A stretch of DNA of 64,000 nucleotides from Thermosipho africanus Ob7 (lineage in GTDB: Bacteria; Thermotogota; Thermotogae; Thermotogales; Fervidobacteriaceae), in the NCBI RefSeq assembly GCF_003351105.1, contig NZ_NKRG01000008.1, forward strand, positions 20,506 through 84,505. The letters run 5' to 3'. Below the pieces are notes generated by a model, which had not been told where the DNA came from, did no database searches, and saw nothing but the letters and a program-made list of their open reading frames with translations. Shown piece after piece: positions 44,236-53,732 of the stretch. The position numbers and the translations under genes were made by a program. Position 1 is the first letter of the stretch. Every line of letters starts with the position of its first letter.

Positions 44236-44663
44236 TTTTAAACATAAAAGGTAAGAAATGTTTGATTGTAGGTGGAGGAAAAGTTGCAGCAAGAAAAATA
44301 AAATACCTTCTTGGAAGAGTTGAAATAACAGTAATTTCAAAGGATTTTTGTAGAGAGATAAAAGAGATGGAAGGTATAAAGCTTGTGAGAAAAGCATATG
44401 ACTCTTCAGATTTAGATGGCTTTGACATAGTTATTGCTGCAACAAATGATGAGAGAACAAATAAGCAGATTTTTCTGGATGCACAAAATAAAAATGTTCT
44501 TGTAAATAATGCAACAAGTAAAGAATATTGTGATTTTTTAATGCCGGCTTTTTTCAACTACAAAGACTTTATAGTTGCGGTTTCAAGCTTTGGTAATTCT
44601 CCAAAAAGGGCAAAAAATTTAAAAGAAAAGATAAAAAGATATTTGGGGGGATTGGATGTTTGA
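44217..44663 (+). CDS. Precorrin-2 dehydrogenase (SirC/Met8-like)
   Basis: A stand-alone 148-residue dehydrogenase of the CysG N-terminal type: [26 protein letters not shown] (NAD site), [28 protein letters not shown] and [17 protein letters not shown]. It oxidises precorrin-2 to sirohydrochlorin, the substrate of CbiX. The C-terminal part seen in bifunctional Met8 is short, so chelation is probably left to CbiX. It overlaps both neighbours. Confidence 0.9.
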   Translation: MDYLPVILNIKGKKCLIVGGGKVAARKIKYLLGRVEITVISKDFCREIKEMEGIKLVRKAYDSSDLDGFDIVIAATNDERTNKQIFLDAQNKNVLVNNATSKEYCDFLMPAFFNYKDFIVAVSSFGNSPKRAKNLKEKIKRYLGGLDV

Positions 44664-45927
44664 GATAGCAAAAAAATATATGCCTGGTGGTGTAAACAGT
44701 CCAGTAAGGGCGTTTAAATCTGTGGAGATGGAACCAATTTTTGTCAAGAGTGCAAAAAAAAGTAAATTAATAGACATAAACAACAAAGAGTACATCGATT
44801 ATATACAATCCTGGGGTGCACTTATTTTAGGTCATGCACACGAGGAAGTTGTTGAAGAAATAAAAAAACAAGCAGAGCTGGGAACCAGTTATGGTTTATG
44901 TCATGAACTTGAAGTAGAAATGGCAAGATTAATTGTAAAGCATATTCCATCGGTTGAAATGGTAAGAATGGTGAATTCTGGAACAGAAGCAGTTATGAGT
45001 GCTATAAGGCTTGCAAGGGCGTATACGAATCGAGAACTCATAGTAAAGTTTGAGGGATGCTACCATGGACATTCAGATGGGCTTTTAGTAAAAGCAGGAT
45101 CTGGTGCATTGACATTTGGAACTCCAAGTTCAAAAGGTGTTACTGAGAAGATAGTTTCAAATACGTTAGTTGCAAGGTACAACGATATAGAAAGTGTAAA
45201 AGAGTTATTTGATAAATACGGAGAAAATATAGCATGCGTTATTGTTGAACCTGTTGCAGGGAATATGGGAGTTGTACTTCCAAAGCAAGGATTTTTAGAA
45301 GGCCTTAGAGAGATAACCAAAGAATATGGTTCACTATTGATATTTGATGAGGTTATAACTGGATTTAGAGTATCTATTAATGGGGCACAAGGTTATTACA
45401 ATGTTCTTCCAGATATTACAACCCTTGGAAAGATTATAGGCGGAGCACTTCCAGTTGGAGCGTACGGTGGAAGAAGAGAAATAATGGAATTAGTATCTCC
45501 ACAAGGGCCAGTTTATCAAGCAGGTACATTATCTGGAAATCCTCTAACACTTGCCGCTGGCATTAAGACTATTAAAATTATTGAAAATGATCCAGGTTTT
45601 TATTCTAAATTAGACGAATTAGGAAAGTATTTTGAAGAAGGGATTGTCAGTGCATTAGGTGATTTTTATGTTAAGGTTAATAGAATAAAAAGTATGCTTT
45701 CCTTCTTTTTTAGCAAACAAGAGGTTAATTCGTATGAAAAAGTAATGAATTCTGACGTTGAAAATTACAAAAAACTATTTAAATATTTGTTCGAAAACGG
45801 TATTTTACTACCCCCCTCACCTTTTGAAAGTTTATTTATTTCATCTTCTCATTCAAAGGAAGACATAGAAAAAACGGTATATTACTTTGAAAAATTTTCA
45901 AAAAAACTTAAGGAGGGAAAGCTATGA
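44656..45927 (+). CDS. hemL: Glutamate-1-semialdehyde 2,1-aminomutase
   Basis: Makes 5-aminolevulinate from the HemA product. [85 protein letters not shown] and the PLP lysine in [18 protein letters not shown] are all present. 423 residues is standard length. It overlaps sirC by 8 bases and cbiM by 4. Confidence 0.96.
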   Translation: MFEIAKKYMPGGVNSPVRAFKSVEMEPIFVKSAKKSKLIDINNKEYIDYIQSWGALILGHAHEEVVEEIKKQAELGTSYGLCHELEVEMARLIVKHIPSVEMVRMVNSGTEAVMSAIRLARAYTNRELIVKFEGCYHGHSDGLLVKAGSGALTFGTPSSKGVTEKIVSNTLVARYNDIESVKELFDKYGENIACVIVEPVAGNMGVVLPKQGFLEGLREITKEYGSLLIFDEVITGFRVSINGAQGYYNVLPDITTLGKIIGGALPVGAYGGRREIMELVSPQGPVYQAGTLSGNPLTLAAGIKTIKIIENDPGFYSKLDELGKYFEEGIVSALGDFYVKVNRIKSMLSFFFSKQEVNSYEKVMNSDVENYKKLFKYLFENGILLPPSPFESLFISSSHSKEDIEKTVYYFEKFSKKLKEGKL

Positions 45928-46631
45928 GGTTTTTGATGGTTTTAATACTTGTTTTTGTAATTCCATCATTCGGATTTAGCATGCACATTATGGAAGGTTT
46001 TTTACCACCAGCCCATGCCACTTTCTGGTACATACTTTCTATACCATTTTTTACATACGGACTTTTTGCTATTAGAAAGATATTAAAAGAAAACCCTAAA
46101 CAAAAGATGTTACTTGCTTTTGTTGCGGCATTTGCGTTCGTGCTTTCTGCAATGAAAATACCTTCTGTTACAGGAAGTTGTTCACATCCTACTGGCGTAG
46201 GTCTTGGTGCGATAATATTTGGCCCTACTACTATGACCGTACTTGGTGCTATTGTTCTACTGTTCCAGGCTCTTCTTCTAGCTCATGGTGGTATAACAAC
46301 TCTTGGAGCAAATGTGTTTTCAATGGCAATTGTTGGTCCACTTGTAAGTTATTTTGTGTATAAATTACTTATGAAAACAGGTAAAAGAACACTTGCAGTG
46401 TTTTTAGCAGCATTTTTGGGAGATTTGTTAACCTATGTAACAACTTCTTTTCAACTTGCATTGGCATTTCCAGATAAATCATATGGTATGTGGTATTCAT
46501 TTGCAAAATTTCTTGGAATTTTTGCTGTAACTCAGATTCCACTTGCAATAATTGAAGGATTTTTGACTGTTGTGGTTTTGGATATGATTCTAAAATACAA
46601 CGAAGAGATTGCTCTTGGAGGTGAAAGATAA
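45924..46631 (+). CDS. cbiM: Cobalt ECF transporter S component CbiM
   Basis: A signal-like N-terminus (about residues 1-19) precedes [16 protein letters not shown], the metal-binding N-terminus of mature CbiM, in which Met-His coordinate cobalt after cleavage. [21 protein letters not shown] and [21 protein letters not shown] are CbiM signatures. Six or seven membrane segments follow. It confers cobalt specificity and works with CbiN, CbiQ and CbiO encoded next to it. Confidence 0.95.
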   Translation: MRFLMVLILVFVIPSFGFSMHIMEGFLPPAHATFWYILSIPFFTYGLFAIRKILKENPKQKMLLAFVAAFAFVLSAMKIPSVTGSCSHPTGVGLGAIIFGPTTMTVLGAIVLLFQALLLAHGGITTLGANVFSMAIVGPLVSYFVYKLLMKTGKRTLAVFLAAFLGDLLTYVTTSFQLALAFPDKSYGMWYSFAKFLGIFAVTQIPLAIIEGFLTVVVLDMILKYNEEIALGGER

Positions 46632-46930
46632 TGGAAAAAAAACACATATACATGTTAGTAGCAAGTTTAGTAATAGTAATTTTTTCTTTGATTATTAACA
46701 GTGGTGCTGAATTTGCGGGTGCAGATGGTATGGCAGAAGAGGTAATATCTCAAATTAATCAAGATTATTCACCGTGGTTTTCACCACTTTGGGAACCACC
46801 AAGTGGAGAAATTGAAAGTCTGTTATTTTCCTTGCAGGCAGCAATTGGTGCTTTGATAATAGGATACTATTTTGGAATTTTAAAAGGAAAAAGGCAGGTA
46901 AAAAATGATAGCGGAAAAAATATCGTATGA
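46631..46930 (+). CDS. cbiN: Cobalt transporter accessory protein CbiN
   Basis: A 99-residue protein with membrane segments at both ends (about 5-25 and 68-88) and a periplasmic loop with AEFAGADGMAEEVI and YSPWFSPLWEPPSGEIESLLFSLQ, all typical of CbiN. It inserts a loop into CbiM during transport. It begins on the last base of the cbiM stop and overlaps cbiQ by 26 bases. Confidence 0.94.
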   Translation: MEKKHIYMLVASLVIVIFSLIINSGAEFAGADGMAEEVISQINQDYSPWFSPLWEPPSGEIESLLFSLQAAIGALIIGYYFGILKGKRQVKNDSGKNIV

Positions 46931-47594
46931 TAATAGATTTTCAAATATTCATCCTTTACCAAAAATTATATTTTCTTTTTCTTTGCTTTTTCTGACTTTT
47001 TGGTTTAGTAATATTGTAAATCTTCTAGTTATTGCTTCTATATTTTTACTGTGCTTTTTGGGGAAAATTAAGATAACAGATTTTTTGAAGTTTTTCCTTG
47101 TAATAGTTTTGTTTATTTTTCTTTCAAGTTTAACTCTTTTTTTTGATTTCTCATCTCTTACAATTCAAAGGGGTTTAAAGGTTTTTGTTAGAAGTGTTGC
47201 AGGAACATCATGTATACTTTTTCTAATATTTACAACTCCAGTTGTTGATATTATTTCTTTTATACATTTTAGAATGTTAAAAGATCTAATATTTCTAATA
47301 TACCGTGCGATTTATATACTTCTCAAAGTAGTTGAGCAGATGATTACTGCACAAACGGCAAGATTTGGTTATTCAAATTTTAGAAATACAATTAACAGTA
47401 TGAAATACCTTATGTACGGAGCTTTTTCCAGGTCTATTAAATATTCTGAGGAAAGCTATATGGGACTTTCAAGTAGGAATTATAACGGTACTATAGAGAT
47501 TCTAAAGGAATATAGATTAAATCTGTATATCTTAATTCCTTTTGTGGTTGAAATTGTTCTTATTGCTTTGGAGGTTTTTTATGTTAAGGCTTGA
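46905..47594 (+). CDS. cbiQ: Cobalt ECF transporter T component CbiQ
   Basis: A 229-residue membrane protein with several hydrophobic segments and the ATPase-coupling signature TAQTARFGYSNFRNTINS and YSEESYMGLSSRNYNG (the Ala-Arg-Gly type motifs of T components). It links CbiM to CbiO. The start lies in the end of cbiN and its end overlaps cbiO by 14 bases. Confidence 0.93.
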   Translation: MIAEKISYDNRFSNIHPLPKIIFSFSLLFLTFWFSNIVNLLVIASIFLLCFLGKIKITDFLKFFLVIVLFIFLSSLTLFFDFSSLTIQRGLKVFVRSVAGTSCILFLIFTTPVVDIISFIHFRMLKDLIFLIYRAIYILLKVVEQMITAQTARFGYSNFRNTINSMKYLMYGAFSRSIKYSEESYMGLSSRNYNGTIEILKEYRLNLYILIPFVVEIVLIALEVFYVKA

Positions 47595-48309
47595 AAATGT
47601 GTATTTTTCGTATGAGTCAAAGAATTACATTCTTGAAGATATAAGTTTAGAGTTTAAAAAGGGATTAAAAATAGCAATACTTGGCAGGAATGGTTGTGGT
47701 AAAACAACTTTGATGCTTTTATGTTCAGGTATTTTAAAACCAAAAAAAGGAAAAATATTTATTGATGATTTAGAAGTTAAAAATCCAAGGCTTTTAAAAA
47801 AACATGTAGGTATTGTGTTTCAAAATCCAGATACACAGTTATTAGCCGCAAAAGTTTATCAAGATATTTCTTTTGGACTTTTTAATCTTGGTTTTGGAAA
47901 AGACATAGTAAAGAAAAAGGTTGAAGAAATTATTAAACGCCTTGGAATAGAACACTTAAAAAATAAGCCGACACAGTTTTTGAGTTATGGGCAAAAAAGA
48001 TTAGTTAGCATTGCAGATATTCTTGTAATGGAGCCAGAATATATCTTTCTAGATGAGCCAGAAGCTTATCTTGATTACAAATCATTTTTGAAAGTCCAAG
48101 AAATTATTTCAGAGCTTCCGAAGGAAGGAAAAAGTGTTATTATTTCTACTCATGATAGTGATTTTGCATTTGAATGGGCAGATTATATTTATGTCATTGA
48201 CAACAAAACAGTTGCTTTACATGGAACACCAGATTATGTATTTTCACAGTTAGAAGATTTACAAAAGATAGGATTAAAAATTCCATTAATAAAAAGATTG
48301 GAGGTATAG
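47581..48309 (+). CDS. cbiO: Cobalt ECF transporter ATPase CbiO
   Basis: The ABC ATPase has all motifs: Walker A GRNGCGKTTLML, Q-loop GIVFQNPDTQLLA, signature LSYGQKRLVSIA (LSxGQ form), Walker B YIFLDEPEAYLD and switch His in ISTHDSD. It has 242 residues. ATG at 47581 follows GGAGG and opens LRLENVYFSYESKNY, as in the family. A single CbiO would work as a homodimer. Confidence 0.95.
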   Translation: MLRLENVYFSYESKNYILEDISLEFKKGLKIAILGRNGCGKTTLMLLCSGILKPKKGKIFIDDLEVKNPRLLKKHVGIVFQNPDTQLLAAKVYQDISFGLFNLGFGKDIVKKKVEEIIKRLGIEHLKNKPTQFLSYGQKRLVSIADILVMEPEYIFLDEPEAYLDYKSFLKVQEIISELPKEGKSVIISTHDSDFAFEWADYIYVIDNKTVALHGTPDYVFSQLEDLQKIGLKIPLIKRLEV

Positions 48310-48310
48310 G

Positions 48311-48946
48311 ATGAAGGTATTTTGTTCATTTAGTGGCGGAAAAGATTCAATGCTTGCACTTTACTATGGTCTAAAAAAATACAAAAAAGTAGATTATCTT
48401 TTTACAATGCTCTCAGAAGATTGTATTCATTCAAGAGCTCATGGACTTCCAAAAAGTTTACTAGAAAAACAAGCTCAAAGTATTGGTATTAGATTAATTA
48501 CAAAATGTAGCAGTTGGAAGGAATATGAAAACAATTTTTTGAGTTTTCTTGATGAGTATGTCAAAGGAGGAGTTGGCATATTTGGAGATATTGATCTTCA
48601 AGAACATCTCGATTGGGTGGAAAACGTGTGTTCAAAAAAAGATGTAGAAGTTTTTGAACCACTTTGGCTAAAGAAAAGAAAAGATGTGGTAAGTGAATTT
48701 CTTTCACTTGGTTTTAAGGCAAAGATTATTGCGTTAAAAAAAGATTTAGGTATTGAAAAGTACCTTGGAAAAGATTTAACCTTTGATCTTGCAGATGAAT
48801 TTGAAAAAATCGGTGTAGATGCGTGCGGGGAAAATGGAGAATTTCATACCTTTGTGTACGATGGCCCTATATTTAAGTATCCAGTTGATTTTAAAGTAAA
48901 AGGAACAGTTCAAAAAGAAAGAAATATTGTTTTAGAACTTGAGTAA
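48311..48946 (+). CDS. PP-loop ATPase of the Dph6/COG2102 family
   Basis: The N-type ATP pyrophosphatase motif FSGGKDSMLALYYGL opens the protein, and CGENGEFHTFVYDGPIF closes it, the latter diagnostic of the diphthine-ammonia-ligase (Dph6) family. In eukaryotes and archaea Dph6 makes an amide on modified EF2 from ATP and ammonia; bacteria have no diphthamide. It follows cbiO by one base as the last gene of the corrin operon, so a step in cobamide synthesis is plausible. Because cbiA is not found in the window, amidation of a corrin carboxylate is an attractive but unproven guess. It has 211 residues, with no extra domain. Confidence 0.85.
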   Translation: MKVFCSFSGGKDSMLALYYGLKKYKKVDYLFTMLSEDCIHSRAHGLPKSLLEKQAQSIGIRLITKCSSWKEYENNFLSFLDEYVKGGVGIFGDIDLQEHLDWVENVCSKKDVEVFEPLWLKKRKDVVSEFLSLGFKAKIIALKKDLGIEKYLGKDLTFDLADEFEKIGVDACGENGEFHTFVYDGPIFKYPVDFKVKGTVQKERNIVLELE

Positions 48947-48971
48947 AGGAATTCCCACCTGGGAATTCCTT
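48946..48971. terminator. Hairpin ending the corrin operon
   Basis: AAGGAATTCCCA and TGGGAATTCCTT pair perfectly around CC. Only a weak T tract follows on either strand, so it may serve both converging units. Confidence 0.6.
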
Positions 48972-48973
48972 AA

Positions 48974-49733
48974 TTATTGGTTGACTTTATCTAATTTTTG
49001 TTCTTTGACCTTTTTTGCATTTTTAGAAATTTTATTTGAAATGAATTTTCCAAATGAAATTGAAAATAAGTATGAGAAAGGATCTGTAAAGAATTTGTAG
49101 TGGTAATTTTTTTTATTTAAACCTTTTTCGATCCAGTAATTTTTATCTATATCAAGCAGGTTTGTTGCCATTGCTTTTTGTACCTGAAATCTTATTAACT
49201 TAGTTAATCTTATATATCTTTTTGGTGGCTTTTCCATAGCATTTATAAATTTTTTTTATTTGTTTTTTGCTTACTACTCTTTTTTCAGAAACACGTTTAC
49301 CTATTTTCCCAGTTGGGATCATTCCCCATGTTGTTACAACGTCTTCAAGATATTGGAGAACTTTTTTTAGGGAACTTCCTGCGGTAGTTGCAACTAAAAG
49401 TGCAGGTTTTCCTAAAAGAGGAGGTCTGTGATACCATCTGCATGTCCTATCAAGAAACTTTTTTAAGACTCCAGAAACATTTTCAATGTAGACTGGTGTT
49501 CCAAGAACAATACCATCTGCAGATTTTAGTTTTTCCATTAGCTCTTCTGCCTGGTCTTTAATAACGCAAAAATCTTTTTTTATACACACTTCACATCCAA
49601 GACAATCTTTAATATCATACTCTTTTAAGTGTATATACTCTACATCATATGGAAGTTTTTCTGCAATATTTTTTAAAAGTTCAAAGGTTCTTCCCTTTCT
49701 TGCGCTGCCGTTAATAACCAAGACTTTTTTCAT
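48974..49733 (-). pseudogene. Iron-sulfur-flavoprotein-like NAD(P)H FMN reductase interrupted by a frameshift
   Basis: Residues 1-177 (49733-49200) form a flavodoxin-like domain: VLVINGSARKGRTFELLKNI, CLGCEVCIKKDFC (four-Cys motif of iron-sulfur flavoproteins), GIVLGTPVYIENVSGVLKKFLDR and LLVATTAGSSLKK. The frame then ends soon after a run of eight A (minus strand, 49257-49250). Continuing in the alternative frame gives FINAMEKPPKRYIRL and then LIRFQVQKAM, NYWIEKGLNKKNYHYKF, which looks like the usual C-terminal extension of this family. Removing one A joins both parts into one protein of about 252 residues. It may be a real lesion, slippage on A8, or a sequence error. Its ATG overlaps the rnhA stop. 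Confidence 0.7.
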
Positions 49734-50446
49734 ATAACCACCTCAAAATCTATATTAGATTCATTTGTTTCTACTGCATACTTTGCAAGTTCATCTGCAA
49801 GTTCGTTGTATTTTACACCTGTGTGGGATTTTACCTTTTCAAATTTTACCTTTATGTCTTTTGCATAATTGTAAAATTTTTCTTTGTAGACTCTTGTAAG
49901 AGGTGTTTTTGCCCGCCATTCACCCGTTATCCATTTTTCAAGGCCTTCATAGTCGTAATATAAGGTTATACATTTAAATCCTTTTTGCTTTGCAATTTCT
50001 AGGGCGTACAAAACTGCAAGGATTTCTCCACTTACATTTCTGTGTTTTGCAAGTTCCTCATTTTCTATACTTTTGTAGAATTTTTCAATTTTTTGTGAAA
50101 GTATTACTATTGAAAATCCAATTTTTTTGGTTTCTGAAGAATAACTGCCGTCTATATAAACCTTTATACAGAGGATATTTTCGGCAAACTCATTTGCTAC
50201 TTCTTTGCTGGTTGCAGCTAAAATTTTTATTGCTGTAGCTTCACGTTTTTTATTAAAAAACACTTGAAGTTTCAAGATTTGATTTTTCTTTTTTAAGTAA
50301 CATATATGTTGAAATTTATATCTTTTTATTGAAGTAATTTCAAATTCACTTGGTATTATGGAATAAAAACTTTCAAAGTCAGAAGTATCTTTTCCAAAAT
50401 ATTCTATACTTATATCTTTTATTCTTGGATTATTAATTATTCTAAT
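49730..50446 (-). CDS. rnhA: Ribonuclease H-like protein with N-terminal extension, apparent AUU start
   Basis: The RNase HI domain (about residues 95-230) has the full acidic set: VYIDGSY (Asp), VSGEILAVLYALEIA (Glu), YYDYEGLEKW (Asp) and KSHTGVKYNELADELAK (His, Asp). It degrades RNA in RNA-DNA hybrids. A TTG exists at 50275, but the frame stays open for 57 more codons of protein-like sequence (IRIINNPRIKDISIEYFGK and onward) up to GGGAGG at 50461-50456. The codon at the right spacing is ATT (50446), and no ATG, GTG or TTG lies in that extension. I therefore place the start at AUU. The extra N-terminal region is not a known hybrid-binding domain. Confidence 0.75.
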   Translation of the reverse strand: MRIINNPRIKDISIEYFGKDTSDFESFYSIIPSEFEITSIKRYKFQHICYLKKKNQILKLQVFFNKKREATAIKILAATSKEVANEFAENILCIKVYIDGSYSSETKKIGFSIVILSQKIEKFYKSIENEELAKHRNVSGEILAVLYALEIAKQKGFKCITLYYDYEGLEKWITGEWRAKTPLTRVYKEKFYNYAKDIKVKFEKVKSHTGVKYNELADELAKYAVETNESNIDFEVVI

Positions 50447-50495
50447 GCTATCAATCCTCCCTACTAAAGTATACCATTTTTTGTAAATAAAGAAA

Positions 50496-50524
50496 ACAAA
50501 AAAAGTCTGGATAAAATCCCGACT
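50496..50524 (-). terminator. Terminator downstream of the decayed exported-protein gene
   Basis: On the minus strand AGTCGGG, a 7-base loop and CCAGACT form a hairpin with one mismatch, followed by eight T. It separates the remnant at 50593 from rnhA. Confidence 0.65.
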
Positions 50525-50592
50525 CTACCATTTAACGGTAGGTGAAAAAGTAAACTTTATTGGTAATTTATAAATTTCTGCCTTTGTTTGAC

Positions 50593-51070
50593 CTAAAAAT
50601 CAGACTCAACAAATTTTAGTGATAAAACAAATTTTCCAGATTTTGGAAATCGTATTATTTTAAAGGGATTAATATTTGAAACTTGAAAGTCTTCAAGTGT
50701 AATATAATAATACGACTTGCAAAAATTGTTTCTTGAGAAAAATGTTATGAAGTTATTTAAAATTTCACCTAATTCGTTGTTAAAACTCTTAGATAAAAAT
50801 TGCACTTCTACTTTAATATCTGTGTTTGAATGAAAATTTATTTCTAAGAATTTAAAATTACAATAGAATTTAGAAAAATTTTTTTGAGTTATAACTATGG
50901 GAATGGAATTTATAGTTATATCAATCCATTGACCCCCCTAATTTTAATATTTTTCTCTATTTTAGTCCATTTAATGAGCTTGTATTAATTGATTTTGGGG
51001 TGTTCTGAGACAAAGCTATTGAAAATGATAACAAAAGAAAGATGAAAGTAAAATATTTTATCTGGTTCAA
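50593..51070 (-). pseudogene. Decayed gene for a small exported protein
   Basis: Two protein-like pieces lie in different frames on the minus strand. From TTG at 51070 a signal-peptide-like stretch (YFTFIFLLLSFSIALSQ) runs to a TAG at 50957. A second open stretch of 110 codons (50925-50593), with WIDITINSIPIVITQ and IIRFPKSGKFVLSLKF, then runs to a TAG. The second piece is preceded by GGGGGG and could in theory start at ATT 50925, but its beginning looks like the middle of a protein. I read both as one frameshifted gene. No family is recognised. Confidence 0.5.
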
Positions 51071-51100
51071 ATGATTCGCCCATTTCTATTTATTTTAAAT

Positions 51101-51126
51101 AAAGCCAGGCTTGGTGGCCTGGCTTT
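51101..51126 (-). terminator. Hairpin terminator in the decayed region
   Basis: AAAGCCAGGC and GCCTGGCTTT form a 10-bp stem with a 6-base loop. On the minus strand an AT-rich tract follows, fitting the end of the remnant at 51189. Confidence 0.65.
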
Positions 51127-51188
51127 GAGAAAAAGTTATTTTATTTATTTAATAATTTTAGAATGGAATACCCTGACCAATGTAAAAA

Positions 51189-51437
51189 TTATTTTTCAAT
51201 AAATCTAATCATCATTTGATAATCTTTTCTATATTGTATTGTTTGTCTAGAAAATAGATTATTTATTTTTGTTCTTCCTTCTACAAGATAAGCATACAAT
51301 CTTCACATAGATTGAATATTAGTTAAATACATAAGAGATAAAATCAAAACAAAGATATGATCAGGATACTTTCTTAGATATATTCTTTTAGACTTGTCAA
51401 GGACAAAATTAGATAATTTATTGAGTAATTTTAGTGG
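51189..51437 (-). pseudogene. Gene remnant with an in-frame TGA
   Basis: An 83-codon stretch reads as natural protein (KLSNFVLDKSKRIYLRKYPD, then RLYAYLVEGRTKINNLFSRQ) but contains a TGA at 51305-51303 and has no start codon or ribosome site at its beginning. A hairpin terminator follows. The family is not recognised. I take it as the 3' part of a dead gene. Confidence 0.45.
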
Positions 51438-51452
51438 TCAAATAATATTGAA

Positions 51453-52083
51453 GTGAATATTGTTGGGCTACACCTTCTTGTTTGGTGCTTTGTATTTGGT
51501 ACAAAAACAATTTTAGCAGGTATAGCCCTTTTTTATATTCTAATTTAACCTATTTTTACTTTGGCCAGGGTCAAATTAAATACTATCAAAATTTTGATAA
51601 GACTAGAATATTTAATTATTTATTAACAAAAGGAGTGTATAATGTATGGGTGAAAAATTTTAGAAACACGTATGAAGTATTATTTTTTGATGTGATATAT
51701 TATTTAGTATCCCTTACAAGCTATTATTTAAAAAATCCAAATATTTACTTTATTTAACCTATGTAAGTTCTCATGAAAAGATACTTTAATTAATAAAGAA
51801 TGTTTTATAATAAAGAAAATTTATTTGTTCCGTATGACTTTGCAAGATTTTTATTAGAAAAAAATTTTGAGTTAAGAGATTCAATTTACATCCCAATATA
51901 TATTACTCTTGAAAACAGTGTTGATATTTCTAGATTTTTGAGAAAAGGTGATGTGCTATCAAAGAAAGATAACACGTTTTTGGTCTTACTTGAAAAAATC
52001 ATAATATTTCTATGATTGAGGAAGTTACAAGTTTTTTAAAGCATTTAGAAAAAATGGAATTGAGGTTAAACATTTTGAGGTAA
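51453..52083 (+). pseudogene. Fragmented gene, possibly a membrane protein with GGDEF-like remnant
   Basis: Several short frames on the plus strand read like pieces of protein: a hydrophobic stretch near 51453-51545, NYLLTKGVYNVWVKNFRN (51482-51757), and FVPYDFARFLLEKNFELRD to ISRFLRKGDVLSKKDNTFLV (51800-52000). Adding one A to each of two A6 runs near 52000 and 52050 would restore a continuous end (IEEVTSFLKHLEKNGIEVK). FLRKGDVL...FLVLL vaguely resembles the strand pair of GGDEF domains, without the motif itself. The stops and shifts indicate decay. Confidence 0.4.
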
Positions 52084-52114
52084 AATAAAGGCGACCTTGG
52101 AAGTCGCCTTTATT
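52084..52114. terminator. Bidirectional terminator at the guaA end
   Basis: AATAAAGGCGAC and GTCGCCTTTATT are fully complementary with a 7-base loop and T-rich flanks on both strands. It touches the guaA stop codon. Confidence 0.8.
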
Positions 52115-53655
52115 TATTCCCATTCAATTGTTGCAGGTGGTTTAGAAGTTATGTCATATACTACCCTGTTTACACCATCTACCTCATTTACTATTCTTTT
52201 TGCAACTTTATTTAAAAATTCATGTGGAAGTTTTGACCAATCTGCAGTCATACCATCAAAGCTATTAACTGCCCTTAAAGCAATAACGTTATCATATGTT
52301 CTATAGTCTCCCATAACTCCAACGGATCTAATAGGTAAAAATACAGCAAATGCCTGCCATACTTTATCATATAGATCGTTTTTCTTTAGCTCTTCAATGA
52401 ATATATGATCTGCATGTTGCAGTATTTTTATAGCTTCATTTGTTACCTCTCCTATAATCCTTACTGCAAGTCCTGGTCCAGGAAACGGATGTCTATTTAT
52501 CATTTCATCAGGAAGTCCAAGAATCTTTCCAATTTTTCTTACCTCATCCTTAAAGAGATATCTAAAAGGTTCTATAATTTTAAAAGGTAACTTTTCGGGA
52601 AGTCCACCTACATTGTGGTGTGTTTTTATCTTTGCGGCAGCTTTCCGTTCGCTAACTTTACTTTCAATAATGTCCGGATAGAGTGTACCCTGAGCAAGAT
52701 ACTTTATATTTCCATGCTTTTCAAGGAGTTTCATTGAAGCCTCATAAAACACGTCTATAAAGGTGTGACCTATTATTTTCCTTTTTTCTTCCGGATCTTC
52801 AACTCCTTTTAGGTTACTTAAAAACCTTTCTTTTGCATCAACAACGACTATATCTATTCCCAATTTTCTAAAATTTTCTTCTACTTCTTGCCTTTCATTT
52901 AGCCTTAGAAGACCAGTATCAACAAATATTGGGATTGAATTTTTTCCAATTGCTTTGTCAAGCAGCAGTGCAACAACTGATGAATCAACTCCACCAGAAA
53001 GTCCCAAAATTACTTTGTCATTACCTACTACTTTTCTAATTTCATTTATCTTTTCTTCAATAAAGTCTGTCATTTTCCAATTTTTTTCCATCTTTGCGAC
53101 TTTAGAGACAAAATTTTCCAATATTTTGTCTCCAAAACTTGTATGAGTAACTTCTGGGTGAAATTGAACACCGTATATAGTTCCATCTTTGTTTCGTATT
53201 GCAGCATAAGGTGAATTTTCACTCTCTCCAATAACAAGGAATCCTTCTGGTAATTTTTCGACTCTGTCTGAATGACTCATCCATACATCAAACTCTTTAG
53301 GTAAGCCTTCAAATAGAGGATCATCTTTTACTTTTAATACAGCATGTCCAAACTCTCTTTTTGGAGATTTTTCCACTATCCCTCCAAATTTGTGGACTAG
53401 TGATTGAAGGCCATAGCATATTCCAAGGATGGGAATGTTCAATTCTAAAATATAGTCAGGAACAAACGGTGCGTCTTTTTCAAAAACACTTGCAGGACCA
53501 CCGGAGAGAATTATTGCTGCAGGATTTAAGTTTTGAACTTCTTCTTTTGAAGCGTCCCAAGGAAGTAGTTCAGCATAATAACCTTTTTCCCTAACGCGTC
53601 TTACAATAAGTTGAGTATACTGGGATCCATAATCAAGGACAACAACAGTATTCAA
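52114..53655 (-). CDS. guaA: GMP synthase (glutamine-hydrolysing)
   Basis: Converts XMP to GMP. The amidotransferase domain has [27 protein letters not shown] with the nucleophile Cys, and FHPEVTHT with the His-Glu pair. The ATP-pyrophosphatase domain has [16 protein letters not shown], and the C-terminal dimerisation part ends in [13 protein letters not shown]. It has 513 residues. TTG at 53655 is chosen because GGGGGG lies 7 bases before it. A TTG at 53670 precedes that site and is less likely. Confidence 0.97.
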   Translation of the reverse strand: MNTVVVLDYGSQYTQLIVRRVREKGYYAELLPWDASKEEVQNLNPAAIILSGGPASVFEKDAPFVPDYILELNIPILGICYGLQSLVHKFGGIVEKSPKREFGHAVLKVKDDPLFEGLPKEFDVWMSHSDRVEKLPEGFLVIGESENSPYAAIRNKDGTIYGVQFHPEVTHTSFGDKILENFVSKVAKMEKNWKMTDFIEEKINEIRKVVGNDKVILGLSGGVDSSVVALLLDKAIGKNSIPIFVDTGLLRLNERQEVEENFRKLGIDIVVVDAKERFLSNLKGVEDPEEKRKIIGHTFIDVFYEASMKLLEKHGNIKYLAQGTLYPDIIESKVSERKAAAKIKTHHNVGGLPEKLPFKIIEPFRYLFKDEVRKIGKILGLPDEMINRHPFPGPGLAVRIIGEVTNEAIKILQHADHIFIEELKKNDLYDKVWQAFAVFLPIRSVGVMGDYRTYDNVIALRAVNSFDGMTADWSKLPHEFLNKVAKRIVNEVDGVNRVVYDITSKPPATIEWE

Positions 53656-53732
53656 AAAAACACCCCCCAAACTTTTTCAAAAATTTTACCATTAAAGAGA
53701 CTAAAAAAGATAAAAATGATATAAATTATATG

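Noticed and set aside
50593..50925. A separate 110-residue gene starting at ATT 50925 behind GGGGGG
   Set aside because: Its first residues look internal to a protein, and a signal-peptide-like piece lies just upstream in another frame, so a frameshifted gene is simpler.
51303..51305. In-frame TGA as selenocysteine in the remnant at 51189-51437
   Set aside because: No SECIS-like hairpin is evident after it, no selenoprotein family is recognised, and neighbouring remnants are also broken.
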